Shown here one piece after another: positions 1-5,936 of a stretch of 21,519 nucleotides of DNA (within the stretch, counting starts at the first letter, position 1; each line of letters starts with the position of its first letter). The notes under the pieces are model-generated. The model saw nothing but the letters and a program-made list of their open reading frames with translations. It had not been told where the DNA came from and did no database searches. This stretch comes from Mageeibacillus sp. UBA4314 (GTDB lineage Bacteria > Bacillota > Clostridia > Saccharofermentanales > Saccharofermentanaceae): assembly GCA_002394605.1 (NCBI GenBank), contig DGUI01000049.1:1-21519 (forward strand), in the 5' to 3' direction. The position numbers were made by a program, and so were the translations under genes.

Positions 1-493
1 GTCTGTACTCGATCTTACCGGCCTTAACATCATTAACAGCCTTTGTGATATCCATTGTGACTGTACCTGACTTAGGGTTAGGCATGAGGCCCTTAGGACC
101 CAAGACCTTACCGAGACGACCAAGCTTACCCATCATATCAGGTGTTGCGATAAGAACATCGAAGTCGAACCAGTTTTCCTTCTGGATCTTATCGATCATA
201 TCGTCATCACCTACAAAATCTGCACCGGCTTCCTTAGCCTCATCAGCCTTGGGACCCTTTGCAATAACGAGAACTCTCTTCGTACGGCCTGTACCGTGGG
301 GAAGTACTACTGCACCTCTTACCTGCTGGTCTGCGTGACGTGAGTCAACGCCAAGACGAACGTGAAGTTCTACTGTCTCATCGAACTTTGCCTTACCTGT
401 TTCCTGAACAAGACGAACTGCCTCGGAAGGATCGTAGATCGTTGCTCTGTCAACAAGCTTGGAAAGATCGTTATATCTCTTACCTGTCTTCAT
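1..493 (-). CDS. rplA: 50S ribosomal protein L1 (partial, C-terminus off window)
   Basis: Ribosomal protein L1 binds 23S rRNA to form the L1 stalk that helps release E-site tRNA, and in many bacteria it also represses its own L11-L1 mRNA. The 164 codons visible start MKTGKRYNDL and include the conserved stretches FDETVELHVRLGVD, RGAVVLPHGTG and GKLGRLGKVLGPKGLMPNPK, which are typical of bacterial L1. The family is about 230 residues long, so roughly the last 65 are beyond base 1. The ATG at 493 is preceded by AAGGAG at good spacing. It lies 18 bases after the rplK stop, so the two are cotranscribed. The order nusG-rplK-rplA is the usual bacterial one and predicts rplJ-rplL next, outside the window. 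Identification is secure. Confidence 0.97.
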   Translation of the reverse strand, partial: MKTGKRYNDLSKLVDRATIYDPSEAVRLVQETGKAKFDETVELHVRLGVDSRHADQQVRGAVVLPHGTGRTKRVLVIAKGPKADEAKEAGADFVGDDDMIDKIQKENWFDFDVLIATPDMMGKLGRLGKVLGPKGLMPNPKSGTVTMDITKAVNDVKAGKIEYR

Positions 494-511
494 ACGGATC
501 TCCTTTCCTTA

Positions 512-937
512 TCAGTCCTTAACGACAATACCCATTGAACGGGCTGTACCTGCTACCATCCTGGCGCAAGCTTCGACATCTGCTGCATTAACATCGGGCA
601 TCTTGATCTCAGCGATCTTCCTGCAATCATCCCATGTTACTGTAGCAACCTTCTGTACGTTAGGCTTACCTGAGCCCTTCTCGATCTTTGCAGCCTTCTT
701 GAGCAATACGGGGACCGGAGGAGTCTTGGTAATGAAAGAGAATGTCCTGTCTGCATAAACTGTAATTACTACAGGGATTATGAGACCTGCATCCTTTGCT
801 GTTCTCTCATTAAACTCTTTTACGAACTGCTGGATATTGATACCATGCTGTCCAAGAGCTGGTCCTACCGGCGGCGCGGGTGTTGCTTTGCCTGCAGGGA
901 TCTGAAGTTTTACATAACCTGCAATTTTCTTAGCCAT
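512..937 (-). CDS. rplK: 50S ribosomal protein L11
   Basis: L11 forms part of the GTPase-associated centre of the large subunit with the 23S rRNA 1070 region, and acts with elongation factors and RelA. The N-terminal domain carries the hallmark PAPPVGPALGQHGINI motif (about residues 21-36), with proline-rich hinge segments. The C-terminal RNA-binding domain ends in GTARSMGIVV. Starting at the ATG at 937 gives 141 residues, the usual family length. It has a GGGAGG ribosome binding site seven bases upstream. An in-frame GTG at 946 would add three residues but overlaps that site, so I reject it. The gene follows nusG after a 70-base spacer that contains two hairpins. Identification is secure. 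Confidence 0.97.
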   Translation of the reverse strand: MAKKIAGYVKLQIPAGKATPAPPVGPALGQHGINIQQFVKEFNERTAKDAGLIIPVVITVYADRTFSFITKTPPVPVLLKKAAKIEKGSGKPNVQKVATVTWDDCRKIAEIKMPDVNAADVEACARMVAGTARSMGIVVKD

Positions 938-972
938 ACTGGCCACCTCCCAATTAATTATTTATATTTCCG

Positions 973-1016
973 GGCACTTTTGTGCCTTGAAACCATGCTT
1001 AAGGTCATCAGACCTT
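973..1016 (-). other. Two hairpins in the nusG-rplK junction
   Basis: On the transcribed strand, a 6-bp stem with a 4-base loop (AAGGTC-TGAT-GACCTT, 1001-1016) spans the nusG stop codon. It is followed by a 5-bp stem with an AAAA loop (GGCAC/GTGCC, 973-986). Neither has a following U-tract, so they do not look like an intrinsic terminator. They sit just upstream of rplK, where L1-mediated autoregulation or RNA processing signals occur in other bacteria. A function is inference; only the inverted repeats are seen. Confidence 0.4.
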
Positions 1017-1556
1017 CTGAACCTGTGTGAAGTTTACTGTCGTAGGAGTGATCCTTCCGAACATCTGAACTTCGATCGTAACCTGTTCCTTCTCGTAATC
1101 CATAGCGGATACCGTTCCCTTGAACTCAGCGAAAGCACCGCTAATGATCCTGACATAATCTCCGACATCGTAGTCGACCTCAGGTACCCAATCGGTATCG
1201 ATACCCATGGATACAAGATCGCTGTCTGTAAGAGGAAGCGGCTTGTTGGGGTCAGGGCCCACAAATCCCGTTACGCCTCTGATGTTCCTGATCAGATACC
1301 AGAGACTCTTGTCTTCCTTCTCTTCATAGCCGAAAACGAGCTTGATAAGGACATATCCGGGGAACTTGTTCCTTGTCTTCTCCTTGCGGACGCCGTCCTT
1401 AACTTCTACATATTTCTCTTCGGGAACCCAGACTTCCTGGATCCTCTCGCCCATGCCGTGATTCTCAACATATCTGTCGAGAGTATCCTTAACGGACTTC
1501 TCGTAACCTGAATATGTATGTATTACATACCAACGTGCTTCTCTCTCTTCAGGCAT
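1008..1556 (-). CDS. nusG: Transcription termination/antitermination factor NusG
   Basis: NusG binds RNA polymerase and modulates pausing, Rho action and transcription-translation coupling. The 182-residue protein has the N-terminal NGN domain, starting with ARWYVIHTYSGYEKSV and running through KFPGYVLIKL and IRGVTGFVG. It is followed by a C-terminal KOW domain (about residues 128-182) with VGDYVRIISGAFAEFKGTV and the final VNFTQVQKV. Length and domain order are standard for Firmicutes. The ATG at 1556 has AAAGGAG upstream. The gene follows secE after 31 bases and precedes rplK, the canonical secE-nusG-rplK order. Nothing unusual is visible in the protein itself. A hairpin covers its stop codon. 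Confidence 0.97.
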   Translation of the reverse strand: MPEEREARWYVIHTYSGYEKSVKDTLDRYVENHGMGERIQEVWVPEEKYVEVKDGVRKEKTRNKFPGYVLIKLVFGYEEKEDKSLWYLIRNIRGVTGFVGPDPNKPLPLTDSDLVSMGIDTDWVPEVDYDVGDYVRIISGAFAEFKGTVSAMDYEKEQVTIEVQMFGRITPTTVNFTQVQKV

Positions 1557-1587
1557 CTTGCTACTCCTTTATCAACTGTACCGTTCT

Positions 1588-1929
1588 TTACGCTTCTGAA
1601 GCCTCTGTGGACTCTGAAGTCTCAGAAGTTCCCTCAGTAGTGTCCGCGGTCGATTCCGTTGTCGTCTGATCAGGTACTGATTCAGGCTCGGACTCGGAAG
1701 CAGTTGTTGCTACAGAATCATAAAAACCGACCTTATCAAGGAGCCAGCGTCCGCCGGAACCGATAAGAGTCAGAAATACTGCAAAGAAAACGATAACGAG
1801 CAGAACGACGGCGGAAGTACTCTTGAGCTTCTCCATAGTAGGCCATACGACCTTCTTCAGCTCGGCGAATACATCCTTAACGCCCTTGCCCATACGCTTG
1901 AAGATGTTACCTTGTTTATTACCAGCCAT
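1588..1929 (-). CDS. secE: Preprotein translocase subunit SecE with acidic Ser/Thr-rich C-terminal tail
   Basis: SecE clamps the SecY channel in the cytoplasmic membrane. The protein (113 residues) has a basic amphipathic N-terminal helix with the family signature ELKKVVWPT (residues 23-31). One transmembrane segment follows (about 37-57), as expected for the short Firmicute form. The oddity is the C-terminus. Where Firmicute SecE proteins usually stop near residue 60-75, this one continues with about 38 residues made almost only of Ser, Thr, Glu, Asp, Ala and Pro (about 75-113). By the known SecE topology this tail should lie outside the membrane. The gene sits 21 bases after rpmG and 31 before nusG. 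Assignment is secure; the role of the tail is unknown. Confidence 0.94.
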   Translation of the reverse strand: MAGNKQGNIFKRMGKGVKDVFAELKKVVWPTMEKLKSTSAVVLLVIVFFAVFLTLIGSGGRWLLDKVGFYDSVATTASESEPESVPDQTTTESTADTTEGTSETSESTEASEA

Positions 1930-1950
1930 CTTTATACCCTTCTCAAGTTA

Positions 1951-2115
1951 TTACTTGGTCTCTTTGTGGACTGTGTGCTTACGGCAGAAGGGACAATACT
2001 TCTTGAGTTCAAGTCTCTCAGTATCGTTCTTCTTATTCTTATATGTCTGATAATTCCTCTGCTTACACTCGGAACATGCCAGTGTCAGCTTGTCTCTTGC
2101 ACTTGCCTTAGCCAT
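1951..2115 (-). CDS. rpmG: 50S ribosomal protein L33 (zinc-ribbon type)
   Basis: L33 is a small large-subunit protein near the E site. The 54-residue protein starts MAKASARDKLTLACSECKQR. It has two CxxC pairs (C14/C17 and C41/C44), the zinc-binding 'C+' form, around the conserved KNDTERLELKKYCPFC segment. A longer in-frame reading is open back to 2172. I chose the ATG at 2115 because it has GGAGG just upstream and gives the normal L33 length. The gene is the first in the rpmG-secE-nusG-rplK-rplA operon, an arrangement common in Firmicutes. It follows a good sigma-A promoter by about 90 bases. Confidence 0.95.
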   Translation of the reverse strand: MAKASARDKLTLACSECKQRNYQTYKNKKNDTERLELKKYCPFCRKHTVHKETK

Positions 2116-2206
2116 GATCGGTTCCTCCAAAAATATATCTTTTTCTACTGCTTTCCCGTGTTTTAGGCGCAATAAAAAAAGAACCTCAGCGGGTTTTAGC
2201 TTGAAA

Positions 2207-2235
2207 ATTCTATCACAGGTGTGTGATTAAGTCAA
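2207..2235 (-). promoter_or_regulatory. Sigma-A promoter of rpmG-secE-nusG-rplK-rplA
   Basis: On the minus strand a -35 box TTGACT (2230-2235) and a -10 box TAGAAT (2207-2212) are separated by exactly 17 bases. A start near 2201 is expected, leaving a leader of about 85 bases before rpmG. The -35 box begins only two bases after the hisE stop codon. A weak 4-bp hairpin followed by seven U lies at the very start of the leader (2174-2195). Confidence 0.75.
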
Positions 2236-2237
2236 CA

Positions 2238-2516
2238 TTAACCTCTGCGGGATTTTAATTCCTGTTCAACATCCGCGGGGGTAATATCCTGGTCAGCCAT
2301 CAGGACGAGGATGTGGTAGATCACATCTGCGATCTCACCGATGATCTCCTGCCTGTCTGCCTTGGCTGCTGCGATAGCTGTCTCAACAGCTTCCTCACCA
2401 ACCTTCTTGGCGATCTTCTCAGTACCTTTGCCGAGAAGATAATTGGTATAAGAACCTTCCACCGGATTTGCTTTGCGGTCGAGGACGACACTGTAAAGTT
2501 CGTTTAAGATATCCAT
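2238..2516 (-). CDS. hisE: Phosphoribosyl-ATP pyrophosphatase
   Basis: HisE hydrolyses phosphoribosyl-ATP to phosphoribosyl-AMP and pyrophosphate, the second step of histidine synthesis. The 92-residue protein shows the MazG-like all-alpha family pattern. NPVEGSYTNYLL is followed by GTEKIAKKVGEEAVETAIAA, where the acidic EExxE residues bind magnesium, and then EIIGEIADVIYHILVLM. The frame is open to 2561, but the ATG at 2516 has AAGGAG eight bases upstream and matches the family start. It is the last his gene, 17 bases after the hisF-hisI fusion. In many bacteria HisE is fused to HisI; here it is separate while HisI is fused to HisF. No strong terminator follows. Confidence 0.95.
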   Translation of the reverse strand: MDILNELYSVVLDRKANPVEGSYTNYLLGKGTEKIAKKVGEEAVETAIAAAKADRQEIIGEIADVIYHILVLMADQDITPADVEQELKSRRG

Positions 2517-2533
2517 AATGAGTTCTCCTTTGC

Positions 2534-3664
2534 TTATTCTTCTGATGTATCCAGTTTCCACTCATCGAGCGGTGTGTAAAAACATGATCTGTTGCCGGTG
2601 TGGCATGCAGCACCCGTCTGTTCGATCTTATAGAGCAATGTGTCTCTGTCACAATCGATCGATGCTGACACGACTCTCTGGACATGACCCGAAGTCTCGC
2701 CCTTCTTCCAGAGGGTATTGCGCGACCTTGAATAATAATGCATGTATCCTGTCCTGCACGTCAGCTCGAAAGCCTCGTGGTTCATATATGCCATCATCAG
2801 CACTTCGTTCGTCTGATGATCCTGACAGATCACGGGAACCATTCCGTCAGAATTCTTCTTCATGTGCGCCCACATGTCCAGTTCCTTTGAGATCTGCCTT
2901 ACCGGGATCCCTCTTCCCGCAAGATACTCCTTAAGCTCGCCTATCCCGATCTCGCCAAAGTGGAACAGACTTGCAGCAAGGACTGCATCTGCGCCGCCTT
3001 TTGTTATGCCGTCATAGAAATCCTCCATCCTGCCGGCTCCGCCTGAAGCAATGACAGGAACATTTACCGCCGAAGAGATCAGGGATGTGATCACATTGTC
3101 GAATCCGCTCTTCGTTCCGTCACGGTCCATTGAAGTCAGGAGGATCTCGCCTGCTCCGAGGCGTACGACTTCTTCCGCCCACCACAGGGCATCGATGCCG
3201 GTGGGCTTTGTGCCTCCCGCGATAACGACTTCATAGCCTGAAGGGAACTTCTCCTTATCTTCACGTGACTTAACATCGATCGCAACAACGATGCACTGCG
3301 CGCCGAACATCTCCGAAGCCTCTTTTACGAACCCGGGGTTCTTCACTGCAGCCGAATTAAGAGATACCTTGTCAGCACCTGCATTCAGGATGTCCCTGAT
3401 ATCCTGCGTCGTCCTGATCCCGCCGCCGACCGTGAAAGGGATAAAGACCTCGTCAGCGACTCTTCTGGCCATCTCGACAACTGTGTCTCTCGCTTCAAGA
3501 GTCGCAGTGATATCAAGAAATACGAGCTCGTCGGCGCCTGCCATATTGTACTGCTTGGCACACTCTACAGGATCGCCCGCATCACGCAGCGATACGAAAT
3601 TAACACCTTTGACAACGCGTCCGTTCTTCACATCGAGGCAGGGTATTATACGTTTTGTAAGCAT
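2534..3664 (-). CDS. hisFI: HisF-HisI fusion: imidazole glycerol phosphate synthase cyclase subunit / phosphoribosyl-AMP cyclohydrolase
   Basis: One uninterrupted 376-residue frame joins two histidine enzymes. Residues 1 to about 256 form the HisF barrel, with catalytic Asp11 (IIPCLDV) and Asp130 (VVAIDV), the phosphate-binding FTVGGGIR and IASGGAG loops, and FHFGEIGIGELKEYL at the end. After only about ten residues, residues 266-372 form HisI. This half has VICQDHQTNEVLMMAYMN, YYSRSRNTLWKKGETSGHVQ, the metal site DCDRD (337-341), and zinc cysteines C338, C354 and C361 (GAACHTGNRSCF). All key residues of both halves are present, so both activities are expected: step 3 (HisI) and the ammonia-using cyclase step with HisH. 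The start overlaps the hisA stop by 19 bases. HisI is normally single or fused to HisE, so this pairing is unusual. Confidence 0.94.
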   Translation of the reverse strand: MLTKRIIPCLDVKNGRVVKGVNFVSLRDAGDPVECAKQYNMAGADELVFLDITATLEARDTVVEMARRVADEVFIPFTVGGGIRTTQDIRDILNAGADKVSLNSAAVKNPGFVKEASEMFGAQCIVVAIDVKSREDKEKFPSGYEVVIAGGTKPTGIDALWWAEEVVRLGAGEILLTSMDRDGTKSGFDNVITSLISSAVNVPVIASGGAGRMEDFYDGITKGGADAVLAASLFHFGEIGIGELKEYLAGRGIPVRQISKELDMWAHMKKNSDGMVPVICQDHQTNEVLMMAYMNHEAFELTCRTGYMHYYSRSRNTLWKKGETSGHVQRVVSASIDCDRDTLLYKIEQTGAACHTGNRSCFYTPLDEWKLDTSEE

Positions 3665-4359
3665 TTCTTAAGATCCACCCTTCCCTCATAGATCGCCTTG
3701 CCGACGATAACACCGGAAGCTCCGCTTCCTTTTATGTAATATATGTCCTCATCAGAACCGATACCGCCGGAAGCGATGATGTCAAGTCCAGTCCTGTCGA
3801 CCATCTCTTTCGTTGCGTCGAAAGCAGGACCCGTGAGCATGCCGTCCCTTGCTATGTCGGTGAATATGACCGTTGTTGCTCCCAGTGACTTCATCGTCAG
3901 GGCAAAATCAACAGCTGCAACTCCGCTTCCTTCAGTCCATCCGTCAACGGCTACCTCGCCGCCTTTTGCATCGATCCCGATGGCGATCTTATCTCCGTAT
4001 CTCGCCAGGGCAGCCTCCGTAAAGGGACGGTCCTTGATCGCTGATGTTCCGAGAACGCATCTGGACACGCCGTAATCTTCGATAAGGCTCGTTAATGTAT
4101 CCATGTTGCGGATGCCGCCGCCCGTATCGACCTTCAGGCCGGTCTTGACGGCGATGTCCCTGATAACCTGATGATTTGTGGGAATGCCGGACTTTGCAGC
4201 ATCCAGATCCACGATATGTATCCAGGAAGCTCCTACCTCCTTGAACTCAAAAGCCTGTGCTATGGGGTCATCGTTATAGACTGTAACGTCATCGTACTTC
4301 CCCTGCCTGAGCCTTACGCACTTGCCTCCCAGAAGATCGATCGCAGGTAATATGATCAT
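3646..4359 (-). CDS. hisA: ProFAR isomerase (HisA)
   Basis: HisA isomerises 5'-ProFAR to PRFAR, the Amadori rearrangement in histidine synthesis. The protein has 237 residues and the half-barrel repeat structure shared with HisF. Catalytic aspartates are Asp8 (LPAIDLLGGK) and Asp130 (IAIGIDAKGG). Phosphate loops DTGGGIR (78-84) and IASGGIG are present, as is the typical TDIARDGMLTGP. Its ATG overlaps the hisH stop by four bases (ATGA) and its end overlaps the hisFI start by 19 bases, so hisH, hisA and hisFI are translationally coupled. Length and motifs are standard. TrpF-like dual function (PriA) cannot be ruled out from sequence but nothing suggests it. Confidence 0.96.
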   Translation of the reverse strand: MIILPAIDLLGGKCVRLRQGKYDDVTVYNDDPIAQAFEFKEVGASWIHIVDLDAAKSGIPTNHQVIRDIAVKTGLKVDTGGGIRNMDTLTSLIEDYGVSRCVLGTSAIKDRPFTEAALARYGDKIAIGIDAKGGEVAVDGWTEGSGVAAVDFALTMKSLGATTVIFTDIARDGMLTGPAFDATKEMVDRTGLDIIASGGIGSDEDIYYIKGSGASGVIVGKAIYEGRVDLKKCLQNV

Positions 4360-4982
4360 GCTCTTGTCCTCCTCGCGAACTTTGACAGTATGGCCAGACC
4401 GACCTCACCGCTCTTCTCAGGGTGGAACTGTGTAGCAAAGACATTTCCTCTCTCAACTGCACAGCAATACCTGATGCCGTATTCCGTTCTTGCCGCGACG
4501 ACACTGTCATCTGAAGGATCGCAATAGAATGAGTGGACAAAATATACGAACTCACCCCCGCTAAGGAGACTGCCATTGCAGTCCACGAGTGAATTCCATC
4601 CCATCTGCGGGACCTTAAGTCCTTTGTCTGTAGTCTCAGCAGCAGGAAAACGCCTGACCGTTCCGGGTATTATACCGAGGCCCTCGATAAGTCCGCCTTC
4701 CGCAGCGCCCTCTTCAGAGCCATCGAACAACAGCTGCATTCCGAGGCATATCCCGAGGAAAGGCTTCCCGGAACTGACCGCCTTCTTAACAGCTTCATCA
4801 AGACCTGCCTCCTTAAGGTTAGCCATCGCAGGTGCAAAGGCACCTACGCCCGGAAGGATCACTCCGTCGGCATCTTGGATGACTTCAGGGTCAGAAGTGA
4901 TGATCGCATCGTAGTGAAGCGCTGAAAGCGCTTTCCTGACCGATGCGAGGTTGCCCATCTTGTAGTCGACTATGGCTATCAA
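4356..4982 (-). CDS. hisH: Imidazole glycerol phosphate synthase, glutamine amidotransferase subunit
   Basis: HisH hydrolyses glutamine and channels ammonia to the HisF barrel, producing imidazole glycerol phosphate and AICAR. The 208-residue class I amidotransferase has nucleophile Cys79 in FLGICLGMQLLF, and His187 with Glu189 in QFHPEK, which complete the triad. The N-terminus IAIVDYKMGNLASVRKAL is typical. The start codon is TTG at 4982, three bases after the purC stop, with GGAAAGGA upstream in the purC end. No ATG gives the conserved N-terminus, so TTG is the best choice. The rare start and close spacing suggest translation depends partly on purC. Its partner HisF is encoded two genes downstream as part of a HisF-HisI fusion. 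Confidence 0.95.
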   Translation of the reverse strand: MIAIVDYKMGNLASVRKALSALHYDAIITSDPEVIQDADGVILPGVGAFAPAMANLKEAGLDEAVKKAVSSGKPFLGICLGMQLLFDGSEEGAAEGGLIEGLGIIPGTVRRFPAAETTDKGLKVPQMGWNSLVDCNGSLLSGGEFVYFVHSFYCDPSDDSVVAARTEYGIRYCCAVERGNVFATQFHPEKSGEVGLAILSKFARRTRA

Positions 4983-4985
4983 GTA

Positions 4986-5867
4986 TCAGATTTCCTTTCC
5001 TGTAAGACGTGAGTAGCACTCTCTGTACTTCTCAGCTGTCTTGTTTATTATCTCTTCAGGGAGAGTGGGTGCGGGATAAGTCTTATCCCAGTCGAGGGTC
5101 TCGAGCCACTCTCTTAAGTACTGCTTATCAAAGCTCTTCTGTGCCCTGCCGGGTTCATAATCATTAAGATCCCAGAATCTTGAAGAGTCAGGTGTGAACA
5201 TCTCATCTGCAACTACAAGCTTTCCGTCGATCTTACCGAACTCGAACTTCGTGTCTGCAAGGATCAGTCCCTTTGTAAGTGCATATTCGGACACCTTGTT
5301 GTAGAGGGCGATGGAAGCGTCTCTCAAAGCCTTCGCATCCTCCTGGCCGATCTTCTCGATAAGCTGCTCATATGTAATATTGATATCGTGGCCTTCATCT
5401 TCCTTTGTGGAAGGAGTGAACAGAGGTTCGGGGAGCTTATCGCCCTGGCGCAGTCCCTCAGGCATCTTGATGCCGCCGACCGTACCGCTCTTCCTGTATT
5501 CCTTAAGAGCCGATCCCTCAAGGTATCCTCTTACGATACACTCTGCAGGGAGCATCTTGACCTTCTTGACGAGCATCGATCTGCCCTTGAGTTCCTTTTC
5601 AAACTTATCAAGTCCCATGGGATACTCCTTGGGATCCGTGGTGATAACATGGTTAGGGATGATATCCTTTGTAAAATCGAACCAGAACGCCGAGATGGAT
5701 GAGAGCACCTTGCCCTTGTCAGGGATAAGCTCGTCGAATACCACATCGAAAGCGGAGATCCTGTCAGTAACGATCATCAGGAGTGAATCGCCCAGATCGT
5801 AAACGTTACGGACCTTGCCCTTGATAAACACCGGCATATCGATAAAATCTGTGTCTTTGATCAACAT
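4986..5867 (-). CDS. purC: SAICAR synthetase (long, yeast-type PurC)
   Basis: PurC joins CAIR and aspartate with ATP to give SAICAR in purine synthesis. The 293-residue protein has the family blocks GKVRNVYDLGD, IVTDRISAFDVVF, PAECIVRGYLEGSALKEY, GLILADTKFEFG and DEMFTPDSSRFW. It is longer than the roughly 240-residue form of B. subtilis and E. coli, and its N-terminal blocks resemble the longer eukaryote-like subgroup. The ATG at 5867 has GAAGGAGG at ideal spacing; an earlier in-frame ATG at 5903 lacks such a site. The gene sits inside the his operon between a membrane protein and hisH, with a possible promoter of its own. No other purine gene is in the window. A shared AICAR endpoint may explain the context. 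Confidence 0.95.
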   Translation of the reverse strand: MLIKDTDFIDMPVFIKGKVRNVYDLGDSLLMIVTDRISAFDVVFDELIPDKGKVLSSISAFWFDFTKDIIPNHVITTDPKEYPMGLDKFEKELKGRSMLVKKVKMLPAECIVRGYLEGSALKEYRKSGTVGGIKMPEGLRQGDKLPEPLFTPSTKEDEGHDINITYEQLIEKIGQEDAKALRDASIALYNKVSEYALTKGLILADTKFEFGKIDGKLVVADEMFTPDSSRFWDLNDYEPGRAQKSFDKQYLREWLETLDWDKTYPAPTLPEEIINKTAEKYRECYSRLTGKEI

Positions 5868-5907
5868 ATCTTTATCCTCCTTCAAAGGAATATTTAGCAA
5901 CATAGGA

Positions 5908-5936
5908 ATTATGTATGATAAAGTCTACAAAATCAA
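5908..5936 (-). promoter_or_regulatory. Possible internal promoter for purC-hisHA(FI)E
   Basis: On the minus strand TTGATT (5931-5936) and CATAAT (5908-5913) are separated by 17 bases, about 40 bases ahead of the purC start. The -35 box overlaps the stop codon of the membrane protein gene. The 65-base gap here is unusually wide for this otherwise overlapping operon, which supports a regulatory role. The boxes are imperfect, so this is only moderately likely. Confidence 0.4.

Noticed and set aside
938..946. GTG start at 946 for rplK
   Set aside because: It overlaps the ribosome binding site, and the ATG at 937 gives the standard 141 residues.
987..1511. 174-residue plus-strand reading frame
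   Set aside because: It lies antisense to nusG, has no ribosome binding site or recognisable domain, and is a by-product of codon bias. The same applies to the other plus-strand frames, such as 16963-17661 and 20104-20781.
2116..2172. Longer N-terminus for L33 from 2172
   Set aside because: The extra residues are not L33-like, and GGAGG sits just ahead of the ATG at 2115.
2174..2195. Strong terminator or attenuator in the rpmG leader
   Set aside because: The stem has only four base pairs. The U-run is real, but the fold is too weak to call a terminator with confidence.
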